NCBI GenBank assembly: GCA_002383405.1
Contig: DFYS01000062.1
Span: forward strand, 8,122 to 22,368
Direction of reading: 5' to 3'
DNA length: 14,247 nucleotides
Source of the DNA: Moorella sp. UBA4076
GTDB lineage: Bacteria; Bacillota; DSM-521; Neomoorellales; Neomoorellaceae
Position 1 is the first letter of the stretch, and every line of letters starts with the position of its first letter. A model generated the notes under the pieces. The model made no database searches and was not told the DNA's origin. It saw only the letters and a program-made list of their open reading frames with translations. Below are positions 1 to 5,619 of the stretch, one piece after another. Made by a program: the position numbers and the translations under genes.

Positions 1-92
1 CCCAGGTACAGTAGCACAGGCGGAACGCGGTTTTCAGGGTAGTTACAAATATAGTATACATGGGGAGAAGTGAGAAATACAGGAGGTGACCC

Positions 93-1091
93 ATGGACGG
101 GTGGATTGCTAAATGGCGTCAGAAGAATTCCCGGCGGCGTCCCCTCTGGCCCTGGCTGCTGGTGGCGGTGCTGCTGCTTTTTACCGGCACCGGCTGGGGG
201 GTAATGAATTACGCCTGGAAGCAAGTGACCCTTGAGGTGGATGGGCGCCAGGTCACGGCGCGGACCTTCGCCGGCCAGGTAGGGCAGTTTTTGGATGAGC
301 AGCAAATCGTCCTGGGGCCGGCGGATGTCGTTATCCCTGACCGGGAGACACCTGTAACCAAGGATATGATCGTGACGGTCCAGAGGGCGGTCCCGATAAA
401 GGTAATTGCCGACGGGCAGGAAAAAGAGATTTTAACCCCGCCGGCGACCGTGGCCGCAGTATTGAGCAAGGCCGGGCTGACCCTGGGCGCGGCCGACCGG
501 GTGACCCCCGCAATCGATGCAACTGCAGGGGCGGGGGCGAGTATCCGCGTCACGCGGGTAACCTTTAAAGATGAAACTATCAGCAAAGAGCTCGCTTATC
601 GCGTTGAGCGCCGCCCGGACGGGGAGATGGAAAAGGGCATTACCCGGACGCTCCAGAAGGGCCAGCAGGGTCTCCAGGAGGAAACCTACCGTATCGTCTA
701 TGAAGACGGGCAGGAAGTAAAGCGGGAGCTGGCAGCGACAAAGGTGGTCAAAGAACCGCGCCCGGAGATTATAGCCGTCGGCGCCCTGGAAACGGCTTCC
801 CGCGGCGGGCGCAGTTTTCGCTTTGAGCGGACCTTCATGGCTGTCGCCACCGCTTATACCCACTCGGGCTTCCGGACAGCTACCGGCGTCTACCCGCAGG
901 TAGGGACCATTGCTGTGGACCCGGCCGTAGTCCCCCTGGGCACCAGGCTCTACGTGGAGGGGTATGGTTTCGGCGTCGCCCAGGATGTGGGCAGCGCTAT
1001 TAAAGGCAATCGTATTGACGTTTTCCTGGATACCGAAGCCGCCACCAGCCGCTGGGGCGTCCGGCGGGTGAAGGTCTACGTATTGGAGTAG
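93..1091 (+). CDS. yabE: YabE-like cell-wall protein (DUF348 x2, G5, 3D domain)
   Basis: 332 aa. A cationic N-terminus and one membrane segment (about residues 17-40) anchor it, with the rest outside. Two DUF348-like repeats follow (about 44-98 and 99-153), then a G5-type domain (about 155-228) and a C-terminal 3D domain (about 248-332) with its three hallmark aspartates in AVDP, AQDVG and RIDVF. In Gram-positives this architecture belongs to the YabE/Rpf-like wall proteins; the 3D fold is a double-psi barrel related to lytic transglycosylases, so peptidoglycan cleavage or remodelling is the likely role (inferred). The ATG at 93 has an excellent Shine-Dalgarno site, AGGAGGTGA at 81-89. The position ahead of rsmA matches yabE of B. 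subtilis. A weak -10-like TATAGT lies at 50-55, without a clear -35. The terminator (1264-1289) is separated from the stop codon by an inserted repeat element. Confidence 0.88.
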   Translation: MDGWIAKWRQKNSRRRPLWPWLLVAVLLLFTGTGWGVMNYAWKQVTLEVDGRQVTARTFAGQVGQFLDEQQIVLGPADVVIPDRETPVTKDMIVTVQRAVPIKVIADGQEKEILTPPATVAAVLSKAGLTLGAADRVTPAIDATAGAGASIRVTRVTFKDETISKELAYRVERRPDGEMEKGITRTLQKGQQGLQEETYRIVYEDGQEVKRELAATKVVKEPRPEIIAVGALETASRGGRSFRFERTFMAVATAYTHSGFRTATGVYPQVGTIAVDPAVVPLGTRLYVEGYGFGVAQDVGSAIKGNRIDVFLDTEAATSRWGVRRVKVYVLE

Positions 1092-1098
1092 ACGCAAC
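1091..1098. repeat. Target-site duplication, left copy (GACGCAAC)
   Basis: Eight bases identical to 1232-1239, directly abutting the inverted-repeat end of the 133-bp element. Its first base is the final G of the TAG stop of the upstream gene. Confidence 0.75.
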
Positions 1099-1231
1099 GT
1101 AACTGCTCAGCCCGCCTGGTGGTCAGCCTTATAGCAGTAGTCCCAAAGCTCGCATAACGGCTAACCGGGTTCATGATCCTGGCAGCAGACAGCTTCTGGG
1201 CGGCTCAGATGGTTATGGCCTGAGCAGTTAC
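1099..1231. mobile_element. MITE-like non-autonomous insertion element (133 bp)
   Basis: The ends are a perfect 12-bp inverted repeat: GTAACTGCTCAG at 1099-1110 and CTGAGCAGTTAC at 1220-1231. It is flanked on both sides by the same 8 bp, GACGCAAC (1091-1098 and 1232-1239), as expected for a target-site duplication. The interior has no open reading frame of note, so it would need a transposase in trans. Ends starting GTAA together with an 8-bp duplication are what is known for IS66-family elements, so an IS66-type relative is the best guess; this is inference. The left duplication begins on the last base of the upstream stop codon, so the coding sequence is intact. The perfect ends and duplication suggest a fairly recent insertion. 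Confidence 0.75.
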
Positions 1232-1239
1232 GACGCAAC
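1232..1239. repeat. Target-site duplication, right copy (GACGCAAC)
   Basis: Eight bases identical to 1091-1098, directly abutting the right inverted-repeat end. One copy plus the following CTACAATTTC would restore the pre-insertion 3' flank of the upstream gene. Confidence 0.75.
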
Positions 1240-1263
1240 TACAATTTCAAAGTTAAGTGCAGC

Positions 1264-1289
1264 AAAACCACCCGCAGGGGTGGTTTTTT
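1264..1289 (+). terminator. Rho-independent terminator of the yabE-like gene
   Basis: A 10-bp stem, AAAACCACCC (1264-1273) with GGGTGGTTTT (1278-1287), has a 4-nt GCAG loop and runs into a T tract. It lies about 170 nt after the stop codon only because of the 133-bp insertion; without it the distance would be about 30 nt. From here to the rsmA promoter (1290-1479) I see no gene, only a C-rich run at 1383-1399. Confidence 0.85.
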
Positions 1290-1479
1290 ATGGCCCGGCA
1301 TCCAATTCTTGCTTGTTTTAATTGCCGGCATAACTCCCAACATGGTGGTTTATAGCTGAGCGTCTTCGGGGAACCTGCCGCACCCCCCCACCCCACCCCA
1401 ACATTTTTATCCTTCTGCTGGTGCTGCGTCAGCGCCCGGGCGTCTACTCAGGCGAATCGCTTTTTCCAGTGAGATATAT

Positions 1480-1508
1480 TTGTACCGTGGCTGGAGATGT
1501 AGTATAAT
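1480..1508 (+). promoter_or_regulatory. Sigma-A promoter of rsmA
   Basis: -35 TTGTAC at 1480-1485, a 17-bp spacer, and a perfect -10 TATAAT at 1503-1508. Transcription would start near 1515, just before the GGAGGG Shine-Dalgarno site at 1516-1521, giving a leader of only about 14 nt to the GTG at 1529. Confidence 0.7.
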
Positions 1509-1525
1509 ACCCCTGTGGAGGGATA

Positions 1526-1558
1526 GGGGTGGATTCTGTAGCCACGCCGGGTAAAACC
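1526..1558 (+). repeat. 33-bp direct repeat, copy 1 (start of rsmA)
   Basis: Begins GGGGTGGATT and ends CGCCGGGTAAAACC. It differs from copy 2 (1589-1621) at only two of 33 positions. It covers the GTG start codon used here and the first ten codons. Confidence 0.85.
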
Positions 1559-2473
1559 TGCCGGGAGAGGGCCGAGGAAATCGCTGCAGGGGTGGATTTT
1601 GTACCCACGCCGGGTAAAACCGCGGCCCTGGTCCGGGCAAGGGGGTTGACCCCCCGCAAATCCCGCGGCCAGAACTTTCTCATCGACGCCAATATTGTGC
1701 GCAAGATCGTCCTGGCTGCCGCTCTCGACAGCAGCGATACAGTCGTCGAGATCGGCGCGGGCCTGGGTGCGCTTACCCGCGAGCTGGCGGCAGCAGCGGG
1801 CCTGGTAATAGCTATTGAGATTGACCGCGACCTGATCCCTGCCCTCCGGGAAACCCTGCCGGATAAAACCAACGTGCGTCTGGTTGCCGCGGACGCCTTG
1901 CAAGTAGATTTTGACAGGTTAGTGGCCCGTTTTAAGGGCGAGGTCGAAGGAAGGTTGCCTGCTTACAAGGTAGTGGCTAACCTTCCTTATTATATAACAA
2001 CGCCCCTGTTGATGCACCTGCTTACCAGCCGGTTTGGCTTTACAACCGCGGTATTGATGGTCCAGGCCGAAGTGGGTTGCCGGATGCTGGCCCGGCCCGG
2101 GGGCAAGGAGTATGGCTCGCTGAGCGTGGCCGTCCAGTATTACGCTGAACCGGCCATTGTTGGCAAAGTACCGCGGACGGTTTTTTACCCGCGGCCGGAG
2201 GTCGATTCGCTGGTGGTCAAACTAACCCGCCGCCAGCAACCGCCGGTACCGGTGGCCGATGAAGATTTCTTTTTTCAGGTGGTACGCGCTGCCTTTAACC
2301 AGCGGCGCAAGACTCTTTTAAACGCCTTGGGTAACCTGGGGTTAGAGCGGTCACAGCTGTTACAGGCTATGGCCGCCGCCGGCATTGAGCCCCGCCGCCG
2401 CGGCGAAACCCTGGCTATACCCGAATTTGCTCATTTAAGCGCCGCCCTGCAAATAGCGATGGAAAGAAGGTGA
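1529..2473 (+). CDS. rsmA: 16S rRNA (adenine1518-N6/adenine1519-N6)-dimethyltransferase RsmA (KsgA)
   Basis: 314 aa. It dimethylates two adjacent adenines in the 3'-terminal hairpin of 16S rRNA, using S-adenosylmethionine, late in 30S assembly. Visible motifs are SRGQNFLID (about 45-53), the SAM-binding VVEIGAGLG (about 72-80) and the catalytic NLPYY (about 151-155), with FNQRRKTL in the C-terminal domain. The GTG at 1529 has GGAGGG 7 nt upstream and a promoter placed to match, so I chose it. An in-frame GTG at 1592 would give 293 aa, close to the usual family length; the extra 21 residues are exactly one period of an N-terminal direct repeat (DSVATPGKT / DFVPTPGKT). The second copy aligns with the normal N-terminus of B. 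subtilis KsgA. The downstream YkuK-family gene follows after 4 nt, so the two are co-transcribed. Confidence 0.95.
   Translation: MDSVATPGKTCRERAEEIAAGVDFVPTPGKTAALVRARGLTPRKSRGQNFLIDANIVRKIVLAAALDSSDTVVEIGAGLGALTRELAAAAGLVIAIEIDRDLIPALRETLPDKTNVRLVAADALQVDFDRLVARFKGEVEGRLPAYKVVANLPYYITTPLLMHLLTSRFGFTTAVLMVQAEVGCRMLARPGGKEYGSLSVAVQYYAEPAIVGKVPRTVFYPRPEVDSLVVKLTRRQQPPVPVADEDFFFQVVRAAFNQRRKTLLNALGNLGLERSQLLQAMAAAGIEPRRRGETLAIPEFAHLSAALQIAMERR
1589..1621 (+). repeat. 33-bp direct repeat, copy 2 (inside rsmA)
   Basis: Same block as 1526-1558, in frame and offset by exactly 63 bp. It carries the alternative GTG start at 1592. The 30 bp between the copies are not similar to the 30 bp after copy 2, so the similarity stops sharply at the block edges. 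Confidence 0.85.
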
Positions 2474-2477
2474 GGAG

Positions 2478-2954
2478 ATGTATTATATCAGCCCCAGCAA
2501 GGGTCGCCTTACTCCCGAAGCAATGTTCGCCGATATGATGCAATTTGTTGATGCCAACCCCGAAGCTCAGTACAAAATTATCATCGGTTCCGACTCCCAG
2601 GCCCGCGTGCGGACCTGCTTTGTTACGGCCGTCATCGTCCACCAGGTCGGCCGGGGGGCCCGTTATTATTACCATAAAAGGTACCAGCGCAAGATTACGT
2701 CCCTGCGCCAGAAGATCTTCTATGAAACGGCCCTGAGTCTGGAGACGGCCAGTTTTATCGCCCAGAAACTGGCAGCCAACGGCCACGCCGACCTCAATCT
2801 GGAGATCCACCTGGACATCGGGCCCAATGGCAGCACCAAGGAATTAATCCGGGAAATCGTCGGTATGGTAGTCGGCAGTGGTTTTGCCGCCAAGATCAAG
2901 CCCTACTCCTGCGGCGCCTCCAAGGTGGCCGACAAGTATACCAAGAGCGGGTAA
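2478..2954 (+). CDS. YkuK-family ribonuclease H-like protein (DUF458)
   Basis: 158 aa. The sequence matches what I know of the YkuK/DUF458 family: an early YKIIIGSDSQ strand with acidic residue (about 32-41), a FVTAVIVH strand, LEIHLDIGPNGSTKELI (about 109-125) and a C-terminal KPYSCGASKVADK. The family has a predicted RNase H-like fold; its biochemical role and substrate are not established, so no reaction is claimed. The ATG is 4 nt after the rsmA stop, with AAGGTG at 2467-2472 overlapping the end of rsmA as ribosome-binding site. That points to translational coupling and a two-gene operon. The length is normal for the family and no lesions are seen. Confidence 0.85.
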   Translation: MYYISPSKGRLTPEAMFADMMQFVDANPEAQYKIIIGSDSQARVRTCFVTAVIVHQVGRGARYYYHKRYQRKITSLRQKIFYETALSLETASFIAQKLAANGHADLNLEIHLDIGPNGSTKELIREIVGMVVGSGFAAKIKPYSCGASKVADKYTKSG

Positions 2955-3016
2955 AAAGAAGAACTGAGACAAATACACCAGTGCCCGGTACCTACATCAG
3001 TTTTCGACCCTGATAT

Positions 3017-3059
3017 AAAGAGGTGGCACCCCGCAGCAGTTCGGGGTTGCCACCTCTTT
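3017..3059. terminator. Large hairpin between convergent genes (likely bidirectional terminator)
   Basis: AAAGAGGTGGCACCCCG (3017-3033) pairs with CGGGGTTGCCACCTCTTT (3042-3059), a 17-bp stem with one bulged T and an 8-nt loop. Flanking A and T runs are short in both directions, so it may work as a terminator for both the rsmA-ykuK unit and the minus-strand hydrolase gene, or mainly as a 3'-end stabiliser. Confidence 0.7.
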
Positions 3060-3087
3060 GTACTGGATATACCGTTAATGCCCCCGT

Positions 3088-3873
3088 TTACCGGGCGAAG
3101 ACGTGGTTACCGATTTGAGTGATAATGGTGCGCGTCCATACCCAGGAATTGCCGGGAACTTCGGCCGGGTTCCAGAAATAGATGGCGCCACCGCTGGGGT
3201 CATAGCCCCGCAGCGCTTCGCGGGCGGCCTTGTAGGCAGTAGCGTCGGGAGTGAGGTAAAACTGGCCGTCGTTGACGGAAGTGAAGGCGTCGACTTCATA
3301 GATGACACCGGCAATGGTAGCAGGGAAACGGCCGTCGCGGGTGCGATTGATAGCTACGGCGGCAACAGCCACCTGGCCGGCATAGGGCTCCCCCCGAGCT
3401 TCAGCATAGACCATATGGGCCAGCAGCTCCAGGTCATCATTACTATAGTCGGAGCTTGTCCCCCGTGAAGGGGCAGGTTGGTACGAGCCCCCCGGGATGC
3501 GGAGAGTTTGCCCCGGGTAGATAACATCGCTGGATAGACCGTTGGTCTGCATTATTTCCCAGGCCGATAAACTGTAACGTTGCCCGATAAAGAAAAGGGT
3601 GTCACCGGGCTGGACGACGTAAGTATTGCCGCCCTGATCGGGGACCCACAGGGACTGGCCGGGATAGATCCATGTGCTGTTCAGGCTGTTCGCCTGCTGA
3701 AGTTCCCAGGCGCTGATACCGTAGCGCTGGCCGATGAGGTAAAGGGTGTCGCCGGGTTGGACGGTGCAGGTGGCGGCTGCTGCCGCGCCGGCGAAGGCAA
3801 GGACGCCTAAAAGCAGAAAGGCAGGCAGGACGAATAACCGCAGGAGGGTAGACTTAATCCGTGAAATCGCCAT
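3088..3873 (-). CDS. Secreted cell-wall hydrolase, LysM-LysM-SleB/CwlJ type
   Basis: 261 aa. A signal peptide (positive MAISRIK, then a hydrophobic run ending in an alanine stretch, about 1-34) precedes two LysM peptidoglycan-binding repeats (about 36-78 and 84-127, each with VQPGDTL...IGQRY and YPGQ). A short linker leads to a Hydrolase_2 domain (about 148-261) with MVYAEARGE, in which the glutamate is the likely catalytic acid, and a conserved C-terminal region (NPAE, GNHVF). This is the fold of spore-cortex hydrolases SleB and CwlJ. With two LysM repeats it could act in germination, mother-cell lysis or growth, which the sequence cannot decide. I start at the ATG at 3873 rather than the TTG 3 nt upstream: GAGGAG (3882-3877) is too close for TTG and acceptable for ATG. 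The gene is transcribed divergently from yabG. Confidence 0.88.
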   Translation of the reverse strand: MAISRIKSTLLRLFVLPAFLLLGVLAFAGAAAAATCTVQPGDTLYLIGQRYGISAWELQQANSLNSTWIYPGQSLWVPDQGGNTYVVQPGDTLFFIGQRYSLSAWEIMQTNGLSSDVIYPGQTLRIPGGSYQPAPSRGTSSDYSNDDLELLAHMVYAEARGEPYAGQVAVAAVAINRTRDGRFPATIAGVIYEVDAFTSVNDGQFYLTPDATAYKAAREALRGYDPSGGAIYFWNPAEVPGNSWVWTRTIITQIGNHVFAR

Positions 3874-3924
3874 CAACTCCTCGCTTTATGGTCTTTTTTA
3901 GTGGCGGCTATCCAGCGTATTTCC

Positions 3925-3952
3925 ATTATACCTATGGGTCCCTATCCCGTCA
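3925..3952 (-). promoter_or_regulatory. Possible promoter of the LysM hydrolase gene
   Basis: On the minus strand TATAAT (3930-3925) is preceded, after 16 bp, by a poor -35, TGACGG (3952-3947). The -10 is perfect but the -35 is weak; no convincing sigma-E, -F, -G or -K consensus was found here. Confidence 0.4.
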
Positions 3953-3960
3953 TTGCAAAA

Positions 3961-3992
3961 TAGTTACCATGACAGGAGCATTATGGTAACTA
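3961..3992. repeat. 10-bp inverted repeat, possible operator
   Basis: TAGTTACCAT (3961-3970) and ATGGTAACTA (3983-3992) are perfect inverted copies around a 12-nt spacer. The site lies in the 281-bp region between two divergent genes, about 30 bp upstream of the probable -10 of the hydrolase gene, and is not followed by a T tract. A binding site for a dimeric regulator is more likely than a terminator. Confidence 0.45.
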
Positions 3993-4116
3993 AACATAAA
4001 ACAGATAATCTATTAACCCTTACTTCCTTGCATCTTCGCAAAATAGGAAGGAAATTGCGCGGCAGAGTCTGGTTTAACACTGTGCCTGGTTAAGGATTAC
4101 CTTGTCGCGACGCCTC

Positions 4117-4144
4117 ACCCCGCGGCGGCGCGGCTCATAGAATA
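4117..4144 (+). promoter_or_regulatory. Sigma-K-type sporulation promoter of yabG
   Basis: The -10 CATAGAATA (4136-4144) fits the sigma-K pattern CATAnnnTA exactly, and an AC dinucleotide stands 17 nt upstream (4117-4118), as in the minimal sigma-K -35. Start of transcription would be near 4151. yabG of B. subtilis is a known late mother-cell gene, so gene and promoter type agree. Confidence 0.65.
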
Positions 4145-4175
4145 AAATGATCAGATAATGGGGGAGGGACACAGG

Positions 4176-5078
4176 TTGAACCATATCAAACCCGGTGATA
4201 TTGTGGCCCGGAAAAAATACGGCGGGGATATTTTCTTTAAGGTTAAATCGCTGATTATAACTGATACGGGAGAAATGACGGCCATTTTACGGGGGTTGGA
4301 TGTCAGGCTGGTAGCTGATGCGCCCCTGGAGGACCTGGAACCGCAGCCAGCCGAAGAAGTGCTGCGTTATCGTCATAATGATATTCAGAAAAACGGCGCC
4401 TATTTCCGGAGGATACTGCAGCGGCGGGAGGCAGAGCGGGAAGCTGTTTTAAGCCAGCAAAACATCCTGCCGGACGAGGAATTTGAAAAGAAAGGAACTC
4501 TTCCCGGCGAAGATTTTTTTGAGGTACCGGGCCGGGTACTTCATATCGATGGCGACGAGGACTATCTCGATAAGTGCCTCCACGCATACGAGCAACTGAA
4601 GATCCCGGCCCAGGGCGTCTACATTCCCGAGGAACAGCAGTCAGCAAGAGTGAAGGACCTGTTGCTCGAATATACCCCTGATATCCTGGTTCTGACCGGT
4701 CATGACGGCCTCGTCGGTGACAAAAAGAATTATGATGATCTGGACAGCTACCGCCATTCCAAGCATTTTATCGCTGCTGTAAGGTCGGCGCGGGGTTTGC
4801 GGCCGGGTCACGATGACCTGGTCATCTTTGCCGGCGCCTGCCAGTCCCACTATGAAGCTCTGCTCAAGGCGGGAGCTACTTTTGCCAGCGCCCCGGCAAG
4901 GGTTTTAATCCATGCCTATGATCCCGTGTTCGTCGTCGAGCGGGTGGCCTATACTACTATCAGCAATACCCTGGGACCCTCGGACATTATTAAAGAAACC
5001 ATCACCGGCCTCGAAGGCATCGGTGGAGTAGAGATAAAAGGGAAACTTCGCCTGGGGTACCCCAATCCGCCCCATTGA
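4176..5078 (+). CDS. yabG: Sporulation-specific protease YabG
   Basis: 300 aa from the TTG at 4176. YabG is the mother-cell protease that processes spore-coat and cortex-associated proteins (MEROPS family U57). The N-terminus (HIKPGDIVARKKYGGDIFFKV) looks like a small barrel domain. The C-terminal half has VLTGHDG with His176 and IFAGACQSHYEA with Cys222, the likely catalytic pair, and ends in GKLRLGYP. I prefer TTG because GGGGAGGG (4161-4168) lies 7 nt before it; the in-frame ATG at 4158 has no ribosome-binding site and would begin only about 7 nt from the predicted sigma-K transcription start. Using the ATG adds six residues. Placed before veg, as in B. subtilis. Confidence 0.9.
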   Translation: MNHIKPGDIVARKKYGGDIFFKVKSLIITDTGEMTAILRGLDVRLVADAPLEDLEPQPAEEVLRYRHNDIQKNGAYFRRILQRREAEREAVLSQQNILPDEEFEKKGTLPGEDFFEVPGRVLHIDGDEDYLDKCLHAYEQLKIPAQGVYIPEEQQSARVKDLLLEYTPDILVLTGHDGLVGDKKNYDDLDSYRHSKHFIAAVRSARGLRPGHDDLVIFAGACQSHYEALLKAGATFASAPARVLIHAYDPVFVVERVAYTTISNTLGPSDIIKETITGLEGIGGVEIKGKLRLGYPNPPH

Positions 5079-5121
5079 AAACATTCTGCCTAACATGGCC
5101 CAAAATATATCATTCTTCCCC

Positions 5122-5151
5122 TTGACAACAGGCAAGGCCCTCGAGTAAAAT
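5122..5151 (+). promoter_or_regulatory. veg promoter, upstream copy
   Basis: TTGACA (5122-5127), an 18-bp spacer and TAAAAT (5146-5151): consensus -35 and a -10 with one mismatch. It lies about 40 bp upstream of a second, perfect promoter. Confidence 0.65.
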
Positions 5152-5162
5152 ATACGGATAAC

Positions 5163-5191
5163 TTGACATCACCCTCACAGCAGTGTATAAT
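5163..5191 (+). promoter_or_regulatory. veg promoter, downstream copy (perfect sigma-A consensus)
   Basis: TTGACA (5163-5168), exactly 17 bp, then TATAAT (5186-5191): both hexamers and the spacing are ideal. Start near 5198, about 24 nt before the veg start codon. The veg gene of B. subtilis is also known for very strong tandem vegetative promoters. Confidence 0.9.
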
Positions 5192-5221
5192 AAATTATAC
5201 GCGAAAGAGGGTGGTCTTATT

Positions 5222-5497
5222 TTGGCAGGGAAGGAAGTCCTGGCTACCATCAGAGAGGACCTGGAAGCCCGCGTCGGCCAGAAGATCAAGCTGCGCGCCA
5301 ACCGCGGGCGGAAAAAGATCCTGGAGCGTACAGGGATACTGGAAAAGACTTACCCGAATATCTTTGTTATCCTCCTGGAAGAGACTAAAAGCCCGGAACG
5401 CCGGATATCCTTCAGTTATACCGACGTTCTTACCAATACAGTCGAATTAATGGTTGAGGGCGAAAGCGGGAGCAAAAGATTGGGTGCTACACCTTAA
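5222..5497 (+). CDS. veg: Veg protein
   Basis: 91 aa. It aligns along its length with B. subtilis Veg: an IREDLEARVGQKIKLRANRGRKK region, then ERTGILEKTYPNIFVI, and SFSYTDVLTNTVEL near the end. Veg is a small, highly conserved Firmicute protein; in B. subtilis it has been linked to biofilm control and spore outgrowth, but its molecular activity is unclear. I chose TTG at 5222 (LAGKEV...): GAGGGTGG (5207-5214) lies 7 nt upstream and this matches the N-terminus of homologues. An upstream in-frame ATG at 5183 lies inside the -10 region of the promoter and cannot be the start. Its own tandem promoters and terminator make it a single-gene unit. Confidence 0.92.
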   Translation: MAGKEVLATIREDLEARVGQKIKLRANRGRKKILERTGILEKTYPNIFVILLEETKSPERRISFSYTDVLTNTVELMVEGESGSKRLGATP

Positions 5498-5499
5498 GC

Positions 5500-5533
5500 A
5501 GGCTATCAGGAAAAACCTGATAGCCTTTTTATT
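5500..5533 (+). terminator. Terminator of veg
   Basis: A perfect 11-bp stem, AGGCTATCAGG (5500-5510) and CCTGATAGCCT (5516-5526), with an AAAAA loop and a TTTTTATTT tail. It begins 2 nt after the stop codon. Confidence 0.95.
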
Positions 5534-5554
5534 TATTCAGGGTAGCTTCGGCGG

Positions 5555-5588
5555 CAAAAAGGCCGGGAGCGTAACGCTCCCGGCCTTT
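5555..5588 (-). terminator. Terminator of the PFOR gene
   Basis: A perfect 14-bp GC-rich stem, AAAGGCCGGGAGCG (5558-5571) and CGCTCCCGGCCTTT (5575-5588), with a 3-nt loop. Read on the minus strand it ends in TTTTT, 31 nt after the PFOR stop. It stands back to back with the veg terminator. Confidence 0.92.
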
Positions 5589-5619
5589 GGCGATCAATAC
5601 AGGCGGTGTCAGGCGGCTG

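Noticed and set aside
1526..1621. CRISPR-like repeat-spacer structure
   Set aside because: Only two copies, located inside a coding sequence and preserving the reading frame, with no third copy or cas gene.
3961..3992. Biotin-repressor (BirA) operator
   Set aside because: The half-sites resemble GTTAAC-type boxes only partly and no biotin genes are nearby.
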